DNA of 64,000 nt from Babesia bovis T2Bo (taxonomy: Eukaryota > Apicomplexa > Aconoidasida > Piroplasmida > Babesiidae). The notes under the pieces were generated by a model. The model made no database searches. It saw only the letters and a list, made by a program, of their open reading frames with translations, and was not told the origin of the DNA. Where the stretch lies: assembly GCF_000165395.2 (NCBI RefSeq), contig NC_010575.1:1721001-1785000 (forward strand), written 5' to 3'. Positions 54,643 through 63,607 of this stretch are shown here, piece after piece. The position numbers and the translations under genes were made by a program. Within the stretch, counting starts at the first letter, position 1; every line of letters starts with the position of its first letter.

Positions 54643-56092
54643 CTAAGCCATCTCGTATTTAGTAAGGTTGTAGTTTTCACCGTAACGCTCCATGTGGTCT
54701 ATGAAGCTCTGGCGCTGCTCCTCAAGCAGCAGGTGCGGCTTGTCGTAAACGTCGTCGAATATACCAGAGACGAGGTCGCAGTGCTTAATTTGCTCCACCT
54801 CGCGAATCTTCTTGAGCATATACTTGCGCGCCTCCTTTTGCAATTCCTCGTCGCGCTCGTTATCCCAGATACCACGTTTCTCAAGGTAGGTCTTAACACG
54901 GTTAATGGCGTTTATACCACCCGAGGTCCACACATCAAATTCGCCAGCGCCACGGTATTGCGAAGATTCATCAGACGTGCTGTGGTGACCCAGACGGTAA
55001 GTCATGTACTCAATGCAGATAGGAGTTGAATGCTTGATGCAATGCTCACGAGCATGCTTGGTAGCAATGTACGAAGCAAAGAGATCGTTACCGTCAACCC
55101 TGAGTGATATGCAGAAACATGGATTATACATACCTGATGCTGGGCATGCCATAAGCTACACCGCGGATGGCAATACCGTCACCACGGTACTGGTCACGCA
55201 CTGGAGTTGAAATGGCATAGCCATTGTTCCTGCAAGCAAAGATAGTCTGAGACTGACGAACCGCAGCCATGTTCATAGCAGCATGGAAGTCACCCTCTGA
55301 CGCTGCACCTTCTCCGAAGAAACCTACAGCACAAGCGTTGGCTTTAGCCAGCTTTAGGGCATAGCCAGCACCTGCAGCGTGAGGTAGCTGTGATGTCAAC
55401 GGGGTACAGATGGCATGGATGTTACACTCCTTTTTGGAGTATGAAATGGGCATCTGACGCCCTTTGCACTCGTCACCCTTGTTGGCAAATAGCTGATTCA
55501 ATGCATCGTCAACAGTGAAGCCCTTGCAAAATAGAACACCAAGTTCACTGCACAAATGTGGAGATGGTTGAGATAAACCTACCGGTACTGACCAAAGATG
55601 TGGTCTTCAGGGGTTAAAGCTAAACCACACCCAATTTGCATGGCCTCCTCACCCTGGTTCTGGATGTAGAATGAGATACGACCTAGGTAATATGACTCCA
55701 TACTGAACTAGATTACCTTGACGTTGGATATTGTACCACAGGTTGTCCCAAATCGACAGTCGGACCATAGTCTTGTAGTGCTCCAACACTGCCTCGTCAC
55801 TCTCGAAAGGGTTCTTCCATGAGCCCAAAAGGTTGCCATCGGGGTCCATAACCTGGAAGATAGGAATTACCTGAGAGTCCTCAATCAACTGGAGCTCATT
55901 TGTGAACTCAGTGTACCGCAATCCCTGTACATAAGGCTTAACATCAGTTGGATTCTCAAAAACACGAGGGTTTTCAGGTCGTTTAGCAATTTGGCTAAAA
56001 TTACGACGCATCACATGGCCGATGGCCAGAGGGTGTGACGATGACAACCGCGATAAAGCGGGTGTTATACGTTTAAACCCTATCCTCATCAT
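54643..56092 (-). CDS. BCKDHA: Branched-chain 2-oxoacid dehydrogenase E1 alpha subunit
   Basis: TPP-dependent E1 alpha of mitochondrial BCKDH. Four exons: 56092-55717, 55682-55583, 55547-55134 and 55099-54643; introns 34-35 nt; total 1347 nt, about 448 residues. Starts with a mitochondrial presequence (MMRIGFKRITPALSRLSSSH). Motifs: GRISFYIQNQGEEAMQIGCG; FGQYRELGVLFCKGFTVDDA; the TPP motif GEGAASEGDFHAAMN ... RNN; DQYRGDGIAIRGVAYGMPSI; VDGNDLFASYIATKHAREHC; and YRLGHHSTSDESSQYR, which in animal enzymes is the phosphorylation loop. The last motif and the length identify the branched-chain rather than the pyruvate enzyme. In apicomplexans BCKDH is known to take over the mitochondrial conversion of pyruvate to acetyl-CoA. 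E1 beta and E2 are not in the window. Confidence 0.94.
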
Positions 56093-56421
56093 TAATATAT
56101 TAACTATAGAATTTCAGACAATGCCGTGTGTACGGCCCAAGGTGGCGGTATGTACTATCTCCACAACACGAGTGGTAACGTGAGCTGCGAGTATGGGTCT
56201 ACACAATTAAAAGTAATGGATCTGTTGTAACTGGAATTACAGTTATTTCACGAATATAGCATTGTGTCATATCCTTGAGTATGTCGGTATTGTTGCTTAC
56301 TTTGTAACATGAACACATGCTAATCTGGAAGTGTTTCCACGAATGTTGCCTACGGCACACCCGTGGGTTTAATTCTAGCCCACAGAACACAATTTAATGA
56401 ACTAAAACATATAACTACCAT
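56093..56421. other. Divergent promoter region
   Basis: 329 bp between the start codons of BCKDH E1 alpha and the HPR-repeat gene. A 63-codon minus frame (56199-56390) has no recognisable content. Both products are predicted mitochondrial, so shared regulation is possible but not shown. Confidence 0.5.
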
Positions 56422-57423
56422 ATGTTGCGAAGAGCTTTGCTATGTCTTCCACTCAACCTTGCTGAATACCATGGCGTTTTCATTACACACTGTAGATCGA
56501 TGTGCCCCGTTGCTACACTTAGTAGATCTTCCCACTCGTTAAGAAATAGCTTTAGGGCCTGTATTAATGGAAATAATACCGGGTGGGTGCCTCTGGAGGA
56601 GCTTTATCCAACGGAGTCTGATGAGACCCAGGACCACAGTAGTGCGTATGTTACAAATGAACGAAGAATCAATACTGTAAACCAGTTGATGTATGTTGCC
56701 AGGAAGGGCTTAAGATGCCAAGTGTTCGATTGCCATCTGTGGCATGAGCTTTATGACCGATCGTTAGATTTAGCCCCGGAATTTACACCTAGACAGTGGG
56801 TAGAGCTGTTACATATATACAAGCGCATTAAAATGCGGCATACAGGCTTGTTAGACCTGGTCACTAGGGAGCTTCTGTACCGTTTGGACTCATTACAGTT
56901 AGAGGATCTTAGCAAGTTGGCCCTATGCTTCGGATGGCATGGTTACTGTCATCGGGATATGTTCAGCCGTATCGCGGATGTGGTAATCACTAGACTCACG
57001 CGAACTAGAATGGAAGAGGTTCCTGAAGAGGGTAGTAATGAGGTAACGGACGAATCTGAGTCCACAAACATCGCAATGTCAAAAATTACATCGTATACAC
57101 ATCTTTTGGGTGCATTCGCTAAATGTGACCATGGGCACAAAGAGCTGTTTGAAGCAGTTGCAGTTGAGCTTATTCAGCTTCTTAAATCCAAGGAGATGCT
57201 GATACCCCCTGGCTTCCTGGCAAAGGTTTTCGCGTCATACGCTCGTTTCGGATATAGGCATGTGCCACTGTTCGATGCACTGTCCAAGGAGATGCTGACA
57301 GCTAAGATACCCATTGAGCAGCTGTCAAGGATCGAGCACATGGTCAAGTCCTTGGATTACAACAACGAGATCCTGAATACAGTGTTCGCCTATCGATTGG
57401 GCAACAGCGTTCAAGCAGGGTGA
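56422..57423 (+). CDS. Mitochondrial HPR (heptatricopeptide)-repeat protein, FAST-kinase-like
   Basis: 333 residues, single exon. Begins with a presequence-like MLRRALLCLPLNLAEYHGVF. The body is helical with repeated units: QWVELLHIYKRIKMRHTGLL, LEDLSKLALCFGWHGYCHRD, YTHLLGAFAKCDHGHKELFE, LAKVFASYARFGYRHVPLFD. These match the 37-residue heptatricopeptide pattern (xxLxxILxAYxxxxxRxxxLFxxLxxxL) of mitochondrial FASTK-type proteins, which are abundant in apicomplexans and implicated in handling fragmented mitochondrial rRNA. No C-terminal RAP domain is present in the frame, which is common for short members. Confidence 0.8.
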   Translation: MLRRALLCLPLNLAEYHGVFITHCRSMCPVATLSRSSHSLRNSFRACINGNNTGWVPLEELYPTESDETQDHSSAYVTNERRINTVNQLMYVARKGLRCQVFDCHLWHELYDRSLDLAPEFTPRQWVELLHIYKRIKMRHTGLLDLVTRELLYRLDSLQLEDLSKLALCFGWHGYCHRDMFSRIADVVITRLTRTRMEEVPEEGSNEVTDESESTNIAMSKITSYTHLLGAFAKCDHGHKELFEAVAVELIQLLKSKEMLIPPGFLAKVFASYARFGYRHVPLFDALSKEMLTAKIPIEQLSRIEHMVKSLDYNNEILNTVFAYRLGNSVQAG

Positions 57424-57550
57424 TTCTCCAGGACAGAATCCATTTAGTGATACACACAAATATACCCAATAGATGTATATAATACATTAACTAGTTGCTT
57501 TGCCTTTCTTGCGCAATAGATAAGCGGATATTACAGTAAACACTGCCAGA

Positions 57551-57802
57551 TCACTCATGCCGTTTAACCTCTTTCATTAGTCGCTCGGTAATGTCGCCTG
57601 AGAAATATGTCCACGCATATAACGGCATACCTAGATAATGGGCATTGTGGACGAGATTATCGAATATATCGGCCTGTAGAATAGCTATATTGCTAGATTC
57701 ATCGTAGTTATCACGACCCAGGATCTCCTTTAGCTTGCGTATTTGCCTGTGACGATATAGACTAATCCCTAGAAACCCACTCATCAGAGATACCCAAGTC
57801 AT
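57551..57802 (-). CDS. Possible small protein with one N-terminal membrane helix, 83 aa
   Basis: MTWVSLMSGFLGISLYRHRQ then a charged segment RKLKEILGRDNYDESSNIAI, with no recognised family. The frame ends MKEVKRHE; just downstream, in another frame, is MSDLAVFTVISAYLLRKK and a stop, which might be a further exon if splicing differs from what I could build. Lies between the HPR gene and the next minus-strand gene. Low support. Confidence 0.35.
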   Translation of the reverse strand: MTWVSLMSGFLGISLYRHRQIRKLKEILGRDNYDESSNIAILQADIFDNLVHNAHYLGMPLYAWTYFSGDITERLMKEVKRHE

Positions 57803-57862
57803 TAAAGTTGAATGAAAGGGTGACCTTAGTAGGTTGCGGCAAATTAGCTGGTGAAGCTTGTG

Positions 57863-58359
57863 CTAACCAGTTGACCCTATAGCGTAAAACATGTGGAAAG
57901 TTGTGTCTAGCCTGGCCTGCATTGTATATAGGTTACTGTAATAGGACCGACCAAATGTAGTAGGCAACGTAGCTTCGTGCTGAAGCCGAGTTAGCGGTGT
58001 TACAAACGCGCCAGGAGCTGTGGATCTTGGATTATCGTGTGTTAGACCCATAGCACGAGCTGTCTAGAAACATTGATTCTGTTGAATTACTACATACCCG
58101 ATACTGTAGCATACGTGCATAGTGCTTCCGCGTAATTACACCTTGCTGTACACTGCGCACGTTCTTACGAATGGTTTGTGCGATGGATTGCGGGGTCTCC
58201 GGAACACCAACTCGATCGTGAAGCCGAATTATATCCATACTGTGTAAGATATATACAACTTGATCGAAGCAGTGAGCGTATAACTTACCTTGTGGCACAC
58301 TCCTTTTGCTCGGCGCTCTTAGGGATCTTCTCGACCTTCCGGCGTTTCTTCTTACCCAT
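57863..58359 (-). CDS. Unknown small basic protein, 137 aa
   Basis: Three exons: 58359-58289, 58239-58098 and 58063-57863; introns 49 and 34 nt, all GT-AG; 414 nt. Starts MGKKKRRKVEKIPKSAEQKE, a strong nuclear or nucleolar-type basic stretch. A helical middle follows (IRLHDRVGVPETPQSIAQTI, RKNVRSVQQGVITRKHYARM), then LPTTFGRSYYSNLYTMQ and an unremarkable tail. I do not recognise the family. The in-frame splicing of three short exons supports a gene. The two outer exons are open much further in overlapping frames, so exon limits carry some doubt. Confidence 0.5.
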
Positions 58360-59035
58360 TCGTTGCGATAGGAAGTACCACTGTGAAGTGGTTGCAGACA
58401 GGGTGTCTGAAGCACCGAATGCAATGTTGCGTAGCACGCAACAATTACGTAAAGCACAGTACATGATTATTATGGAGGTATACAATGGAAACCGCCTGTA
58501 GCTAGATTCCACGGTGCAATGTGTACTACAGTGGATATGGGTGCTATGACCTGTGACAGCCACTACCAACAAGGAATCATTAATCAAACGTTACACATCA
58601 CTGTGAAATAGATTATATGTCAGTATATGTTTGTTACAACGACATAGTACCTGTTGTACGTTAGACTATATGGTACTCTAAGCTTCATGTGTGGATATGC
58701 CCTCATACATGTTTTGCGGCATTACCCACTTAATGGATCTATTGGAACTCATCTGTTATCTAGAATGCAGCGCTCTAAACATAACTAGTTGTATAGCCTT
58801 CAGATGTGTACCACATTGAAGACAGGATATCAGCAGCACCTTCTGATCCAATGGATACTTGTTAAGGACTAATATTTTAACTCGCATATCTTAGAAAAAG
58901 CTCATTGATGTACGTATCAAAAGGTGAAAATACCAATATTTTACATTTGGTGGTACTATCAATACTTTGTGCTATCTATTTGTGGATACCTCCTCCAGGC
59001 GCCAACCAAAAGTGCTCCACCAGAGAATATCAAAA
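58360..59035. other. Divergent intergenic region
   Basis: About 680 bp between divergent genes. Minus frames at 58285-58587 and plus frames at 58178-58501 are shadows or 5' extensions of the previous gene. Nothing else recognised. Confidence 0.5.
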
Positions 59036-60088
59036 ATGGCATTAAAAACAGGATCTATACTGGTTAGTAAGGGTCCACCCTCGAAGGTGTTTGGGGATGA
59101 TAACGAAACCGCGGAACCTCCAGTGATTAAATCACCGGAGATAGCACCGGAGCAATGGAAACCCAAAGCAGTTCTATCTATGGACTCAATTACGGTTGGA
59201 ATAGGACCACCAAAAGCTTTGTCTTCTAAACCCACGGCCAAATCTCAGATATTCCCGAAAAACATAGTTGTTGGGAGGTCTGTAAAAGCAGGGTTGAATC
59301 TGGCACCTAAAGCTGTACCCAAAGCTCCCACTCCAATCCAGGTAGATAAAACGGAGAAAGGAATACCGGTGGAGACACCCAAGAGGCACAAAGATGAATT
59401 CACCGAAATTATGAGGGACCTGGTGTCCACAGATTCCCTAAAGTGCGATATATTAGAGGAAGATGGAAAACCGGTTACCGAAGACTCAGCTGAAACAAAA
59501 CCATCGCAAAGCAGCATTGTTGAAATCCCACCAAAAGATAGCCTGCCAAATGGCCAAGTTAAATGCTTCACAACGGCAATGCCAACTTATGGGACCCTGC
59601 AAGAACAGAACACGATATCCGCCAAACCCTTAACTGAAAAGGCGAAGTCAGCCCATGATATCAAACTGGATGCATTCAGAAGAGTTGCAAATAAATTCAA
59701 GATGATAACCAGGTTAAGATGCGGTAAAGAGGAGGAATACTTCCCACTGGATCAATATGGCTACGCTATGCGTCACAGCCACTCTAACATTACTGACCCT
59801 TCGCAATGTGAATCAGCAAGACGTACCACAAGCCTAACGAGTGATAAGTTTGCATCATCCACGTTCTCTGCCACAGGAGGATTAGTACCAGCTTCACAGT
59901 ACGATATAGGGAGACGAGCTGGGCTCAAGATGAACGCCATCACGCAAAAGTATAAAGCAATAAGAGAATCAATAGAAAATTTAGATTCATACAATGGCAC
60001 CGAGGCTAAAGATGGACACTACATGGAACACAAACCAACAATGGCCAAATTATGGTCAAAACATGGTAGTACCGCAGTATTAACGTAA
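59036..60088 (+). CDS. Unknown, probably lineage-specific protein, about 350 aa
   Basis: Single-exon frame; opens at 58967, but the ATG at 59036 (MALKTGSILVSKGPPSKVFG) is preferred because the upstream 23 residues look like 5' UTR. The first 140 residues are Pro/Lys/Val-rich and repetitive in flavour (GPPSKV, GPPKAL, KAVPKAPTP). The C-terminal 120 residues are more structured (HDIKLDAFRRVANKFKMITR, CGKEEEYFPLDQYGYAMRHS, RAGLKMNAITQKYKAIRESI). No signal peptide or membrane helix. I do not recognise it. A cytoskeletal or pellicle protein would fit the composition but that is guesswork. Confidence 0.65.
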   Translation: MALKTGSILVSKGPPSKVFGDDNETAEPPVIKSPEIAPEQWKPKAVLSMDSITVGIGPPKALSSKPTAKSQIFPKNIVVGRSVKAGLNLAPKAVPKAPTPIQVDKTEKGIPVETPKRHKDEFTEIMRDLVSTDSLKCDILEEDGKPVTEDSAETKPSQSSIVEIPPKDSLPNGQVKCFTTAMPTYGTLQEQNTISAKPLTEKAKSAHDIKLDAFRRVANKFKMITRLRCGKEEEYFPLDQYGYAMRHSHSNITDPSQCESARRTTSLTSDKFASSTFSATGGLVPASQYDIGRRAGLKMNAITQKYKAIRESIENLDSYNGTEAKDGHYMEHKPTMAKLWSKHGSTAVLT

Positions 60089-60485
60089 GTAATGCATCGA
60101 TCACAAACATCGCAAATAGGAAAAGTGGGACTCAATATGACGAAGAAAATCTACCGGCATTATATTCGGTAAGCATATGCAATATTTTTTACAAAGTGTC
60201 AGGTGTACAAAAGATACAGCAGGGGTACTGCACACGGGTTACTGTGAAAAAGCATGAGAAGAAAATTCACTTCCATGTTTTAGCACAAAAACTCTAATGT
60301 AAAAAATTATAATTTAAACGCACAATAATTCATGAATGATCGAATGGCGAAAGCATCGTGACATGCAACAAAGCTGAAGTGCTTCTTATATGCTTTCTCC
60401 TGGAGGTACTAGATATGTACCTCGAAGTGGCGATTTAATCCATATGGATCTCGTCATATAGTCTAGAGATACATCCTCTTGCGAA
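60089..60485. other. Gene-free intergenic stretch
   Basis: 397 bp between two plus-strand genes, AT-rich in the middle. No open frame or RNA gene recognised. Confidence 0.55.
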
Positions 60486-60832
60486 ATGAAACAAGAACTG
60501 CTTCAGCGTATATGGAAACTTGAGAAACTAGAGGGGTTTAATGGATTTGGGACCCTGGTGAATTCCGCCATCCCGGCGGCTGTTAGATGGATTGCCATCT
60601 TGGCAATTGTGACGTTATTGGACATTATCGGCGTATTCAGGTCCTTTCCTGCATTGGATGCAGGATTACAGATATTTATACATGTCTTCATGCGCATGAA
60701 ACAAGTAAGAAGGTAGGTTTAGAAAAACGCATTGCAAAGTCCTATAGGCTAAACCTGCTCAGAAGCAACTGTGTTTACTTGGTTTTGGCGGTTTATAAGC
60801 TTTTCTCAAAAGTGCGAACCAACACGATATAG
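60486..60832 (+). CDS. Small membrane protein, 103 aa, spliced
   Basis: Two exons, 60486-60712 and 60748-60832, with a 35-nt intron joining MRMKQVRR to LNLLRSNCVYLVLAV in frame. Two or three membrane helices: WIAILAIVTLLDIIGVFRSF at about residues 35-54, GLQIFIHVFMRM about 59-70, and CVYLVLAVYKLFS near the C-terminus, with positively charged loops. The N-terminus (KQELLQRIWKLEKLEGFNGF) is an amphipathic helix. Not recognised. The conserved-size intron at a position that keeps the frame is the main reason to call it. Confidence 0.5.
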
Positions 60833-61075
60833 ACGTAGCGATTGTTTAGTTCTAGGTACACACTGTCTTACAATGCGTGATATTAAGCAATAAAACTCAT
60901 GATCGATTAATAATAGGTCGATTTACTTGCGTAGCGTAGATTTTATTGATCGATTCACCTGCACGTAGTTTGTATTATTGGTAGATGTGTGCCCTTTGGG
61001 AATAGTTAAGTATACGTTTATTGCTTTTTATATTGAATAACACATTTCTAATGCTAGTATCCATCCGTAGACATC

Positions 61076-61424
61076 ATGACTACTAATCAGTCAGAGGTTT
61101 ACGTATGCCCATTATCGCCAAACGTCACCACCGACCATCTGCGCGAGATAATGGGCAACTTCGGGGAGATATACTCTGTTGATTTGGAATCAATATCGGT
61201 AGGTTTCGGCTGTTTGTGTCATATGATTCAGGGTTGCCCTGATAGACAAATTGGCAAAGTCCAATTCAACGATTCGGAATCTGCCCGCAGTGCTTTGACA
61301 CATATGGATAGGGTATATAATACATATACGTGACATACTTTCGTAGGGTGAGATAGACGGACTCAGGATACGTGTAACATTCGAAAAACCTGAAGGTGAC
61401 GATCTACAAAGGTTGATAAAGTAG
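61076..61424 (+). CDS. RNPS1/SR45-like RRM protein
   Basis: Three exons: 61076-61198, 61232-61312 and 61347-61424, introns 33 and 34 nt. Spliced protein of 93 residues is one RRM: RNP2 EVYVCPLSPNVTTDHLREIM, NFGEIYSVDLESIS, RNP1-like RQIGKVQFNDSESARSALTH, and MDRGEIDGLRIRVTFEKPEG. The pattern V-x-x-L-xxNVTxxHxxEIFxxxGxI and HMDxGxIDGxxIxV is that of RNPS1, a splicing activator and exon-junction-complex peripheral factor. RNP1 lacks its aromatic residues (GKVQF for GYAYVEF), so RNA contact may be weakened. Compared with RNPS1 it lacks the Ser/Arg-rich arms, giving a minimal RRM. Confidence 0.82.
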
Positions 61425-61846
61425 ATCCGCATTACTTAATACCTCAATGAACTAAATGCAGTCTTAAAATTTTGGTGACTTACCCTAATGACACCTACAT
61501 AGAATAGTTGATATGGTAAATGAATATTTACACAAACGTTGTATAATCCTATACATGAATCTTAATAGGAAACCCGAGATGTATTATGTGTACATATCGC
61601 TCCAGTTTATGGAGTACTACCACATTACGGTAGCAAAACTAATATAGAGTGAGCTAAGATATACGGCGGGTGTACCAACAATACTAAAAAAGCGTTAACA
61701 GATGTTCCATAGTAGATTTGCTAAGATATTGCAACGAATGGGAACTATAAACATAGATGCCTACGTGGATAAATTTCCAATTATAACTATGAAACATATG
61801 ATACCGTTTGGAGTGAACCAATATTAATAATTGAGTTTTGTAACGG
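61425..61846. other. Convergent intergenic region
   Basis: 422 bp between the 3' ends of the RRM gene and the aquaporin-like gene. No open frame or RNA gene recognised. Confidence 0.55.
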
Positions 61847-62995
61847 TTAATGTTTCTTAACCTTACTGACGCCTTTGGTCAGACGAGTGAATACAGTGCC
61901 CAAAATACTTTGGGGAAATACACTAAACTTGATATCACTGTCAACTACATTTTTAGTGTCGATCTGTGCACATGTACCATTTTTCGGTAACATTGATTGC
62001 TTCTTCGATCGACTCACGTTGACGTACATGTCCACAAAATCACAATGACGCAATCGACTCATTGGATTAAAAGCCGTCGCAGCAGCTGTAACTGCCATGA
62101 AATTAGCAAGTAACCTCACGAGCAACATAGACAAGTCACGCTCGACAAAGTAACGGCGTATAGTAACAGCAGCGTCTAGGGATACCCAGCTGTCTATATT
62201 AAGCAAATAACTGTTAAGGGAAAACGAAGTCATCCTTTTAAACACAGCGTACAACGCACAACCATTGCCAAATCGGTCCAGTACCAACGTTACTGTAAGC
62301 ACTAAGTAAATAGCCAAACAGCCTAGGAACTCAAATATAAAGTTCTCCAACAGAAACAGACTATGAGGTGACAACTTGAAACTTATGTCACTTACTTTAG
62401 GAATACTAGACCCAGTTACATAAAGCCATACCCGATTTATGTACGTGTATATATGAACAAACGGCAGCGTTATAATCTCAGCAAAGGTTAGGCAATCCGC
62501 ACAATCACGGAGTGTAGCATTGATATTTACATGGCTTGGTATAGTTGAACTATGATAGTACCTACTGACCACTGCCAGTAACATACCACAGCATACGCCT
62601 CCAAATAGTGCTCCAATAAAACGCGATACCATCTCCCTTTTGTTTATCAAACGGTAATGCCAATATAAGACATGACTGAAAGCATCACCATCAAAGCCCT
62701 GCGTTAAATAACGAGACCATGAGTAGGATATACAAACAATTAATAATCCCTCCAGCATCATACGCTGTAAAATGTGAAGTTTCAATATGTGCCATGTTGC
62801 AAGGTACTCCACAGTACGACAGAATATATCGTAAGTAATATAGTAGTACAAGAAATAAACAAAAGTGTTCACACAGTGGCCTAAACAAAACAGTATAGGC
62901 TTCAGAATATTCTGCGATATACGATTATGTGTCGTTTCATCACCATTATCACTATCACCTTGCTCCTTCACAGAGCGAGGTAGACGCAGTCTCAT
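61847..62995 (-). CDS. Divergent aquaporin-like (MIP) membrane protein
   Basis: 382 residues, single exon, about six membrane helices. The clearest MIP-like signs: helix 3 FIGALFGGVCCGMLLAVV, the position of the AQxxGAxxG helix; a helix starting ENFIFEFLGCLAIYLVLT, the place of the ExxxTFxLV helix that opens the second half; and FMAVTAAATAFNPMSRLRHC, which has NPM in the position of the second NPA box, followed by SR as in NPARxxG. The first box is not an NPA (the matching segment reads GDAFSH). Apicomplexans have a second, highly divergent aquaporin of this size. The C-terminal 60 residues are polar (SRSKKQSMLPKNGTCAQIDT). If the family is right, the pore filter is unusual; it could also be an unrelated six-helix protein. 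Confidence 0.5.
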   Translation of the reverse strand: MRLRLPRSVKEQGDSDNGDETTHNRISQNILKPILFCLGHCVNTFVYFLYYYITYDIFCRTVEYLATWHILKLHILQRMMLEGLLIVCISYSWSRYLTQGFDGDAFSHVLYWHYRLINKREMVSRFIGALFGGVCCGMLLAVVSRYYHSSTIPSHVNINATLRDCADCLTFAEIITLPFVHIYTYINRVWLYVTGSSIPKVSDISFKLSPHSLFLLENFIFEFLGCLAIYLVLTVTLVLDRFGNGCALYAVFKRMTSFSLNSYLLNIDSWVSLDAAVTIRRYFVERDLSMLLVRLLANFMAVTAAATAFNPMSRLRHCDFVDMYVNVSRSKKQSMLPKNGTCAQIDTKNVVDSDIKFSVFPQSILGTVFTRLTKGVSKVKKH

Positions 62996-63607
62996 ATCTT
63001 TGGGTGGTAGCTATTATCCTACCTTCTATGGCGATTGTTATAACCAAATTCATCCACCGAATCATACGGGTATGGATGCCGTAGCCTTATCTAACTTATC
63101 AGGCAAAATGAGGCTGACACATGATGTCTATCGATAGAGGTGCTACACATTGCCATGAATCTCTAGATTTTAAACATTCCACACGATATAATATTAGTAT
63201 ATGTACATATTTTAATACACATATACAACTTTTTGCTAAACTACCAAGATTCCATTACTAAACGATACGGGAATACACTTCACTCTGTAATGTCGTTTTT
63301 AGTTATTCAATGATTGTAAATAATACGTTAGATCACTTTTAATGCGATTTTTAGGTTGTATATTTGTATAGTAACTAATATACTTAACCGATACATTGCA
63401 AAATAACATTATCATACCTTCTTTCCTCTTAGAATTTACTACAATCATGGTTTCCCCCTCTTGCGTCGCTTTTAATCACTCCATTGACAAACAGAACTGA
63501 TTTAGAGAGTTATATTTGATGAACATAGTTGCCAAAGTGGAGTGATGATGTTTCATGGTATGAATTAGACTTTAACTGTTTCCGATCTAACCGACCTGGG
63601 TGGCATC
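62996..63607. other. Divergent intergenic region
   Basis: About 610 bp between the aquaporin-like gene (minus) and the helicase (plus). AT-rich at 63170-63420. A 90-codon frame (62865-63137) mostly overlaps the aquaporin gene and is not called. Both promoters should lie here. Confidence 0.55.
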
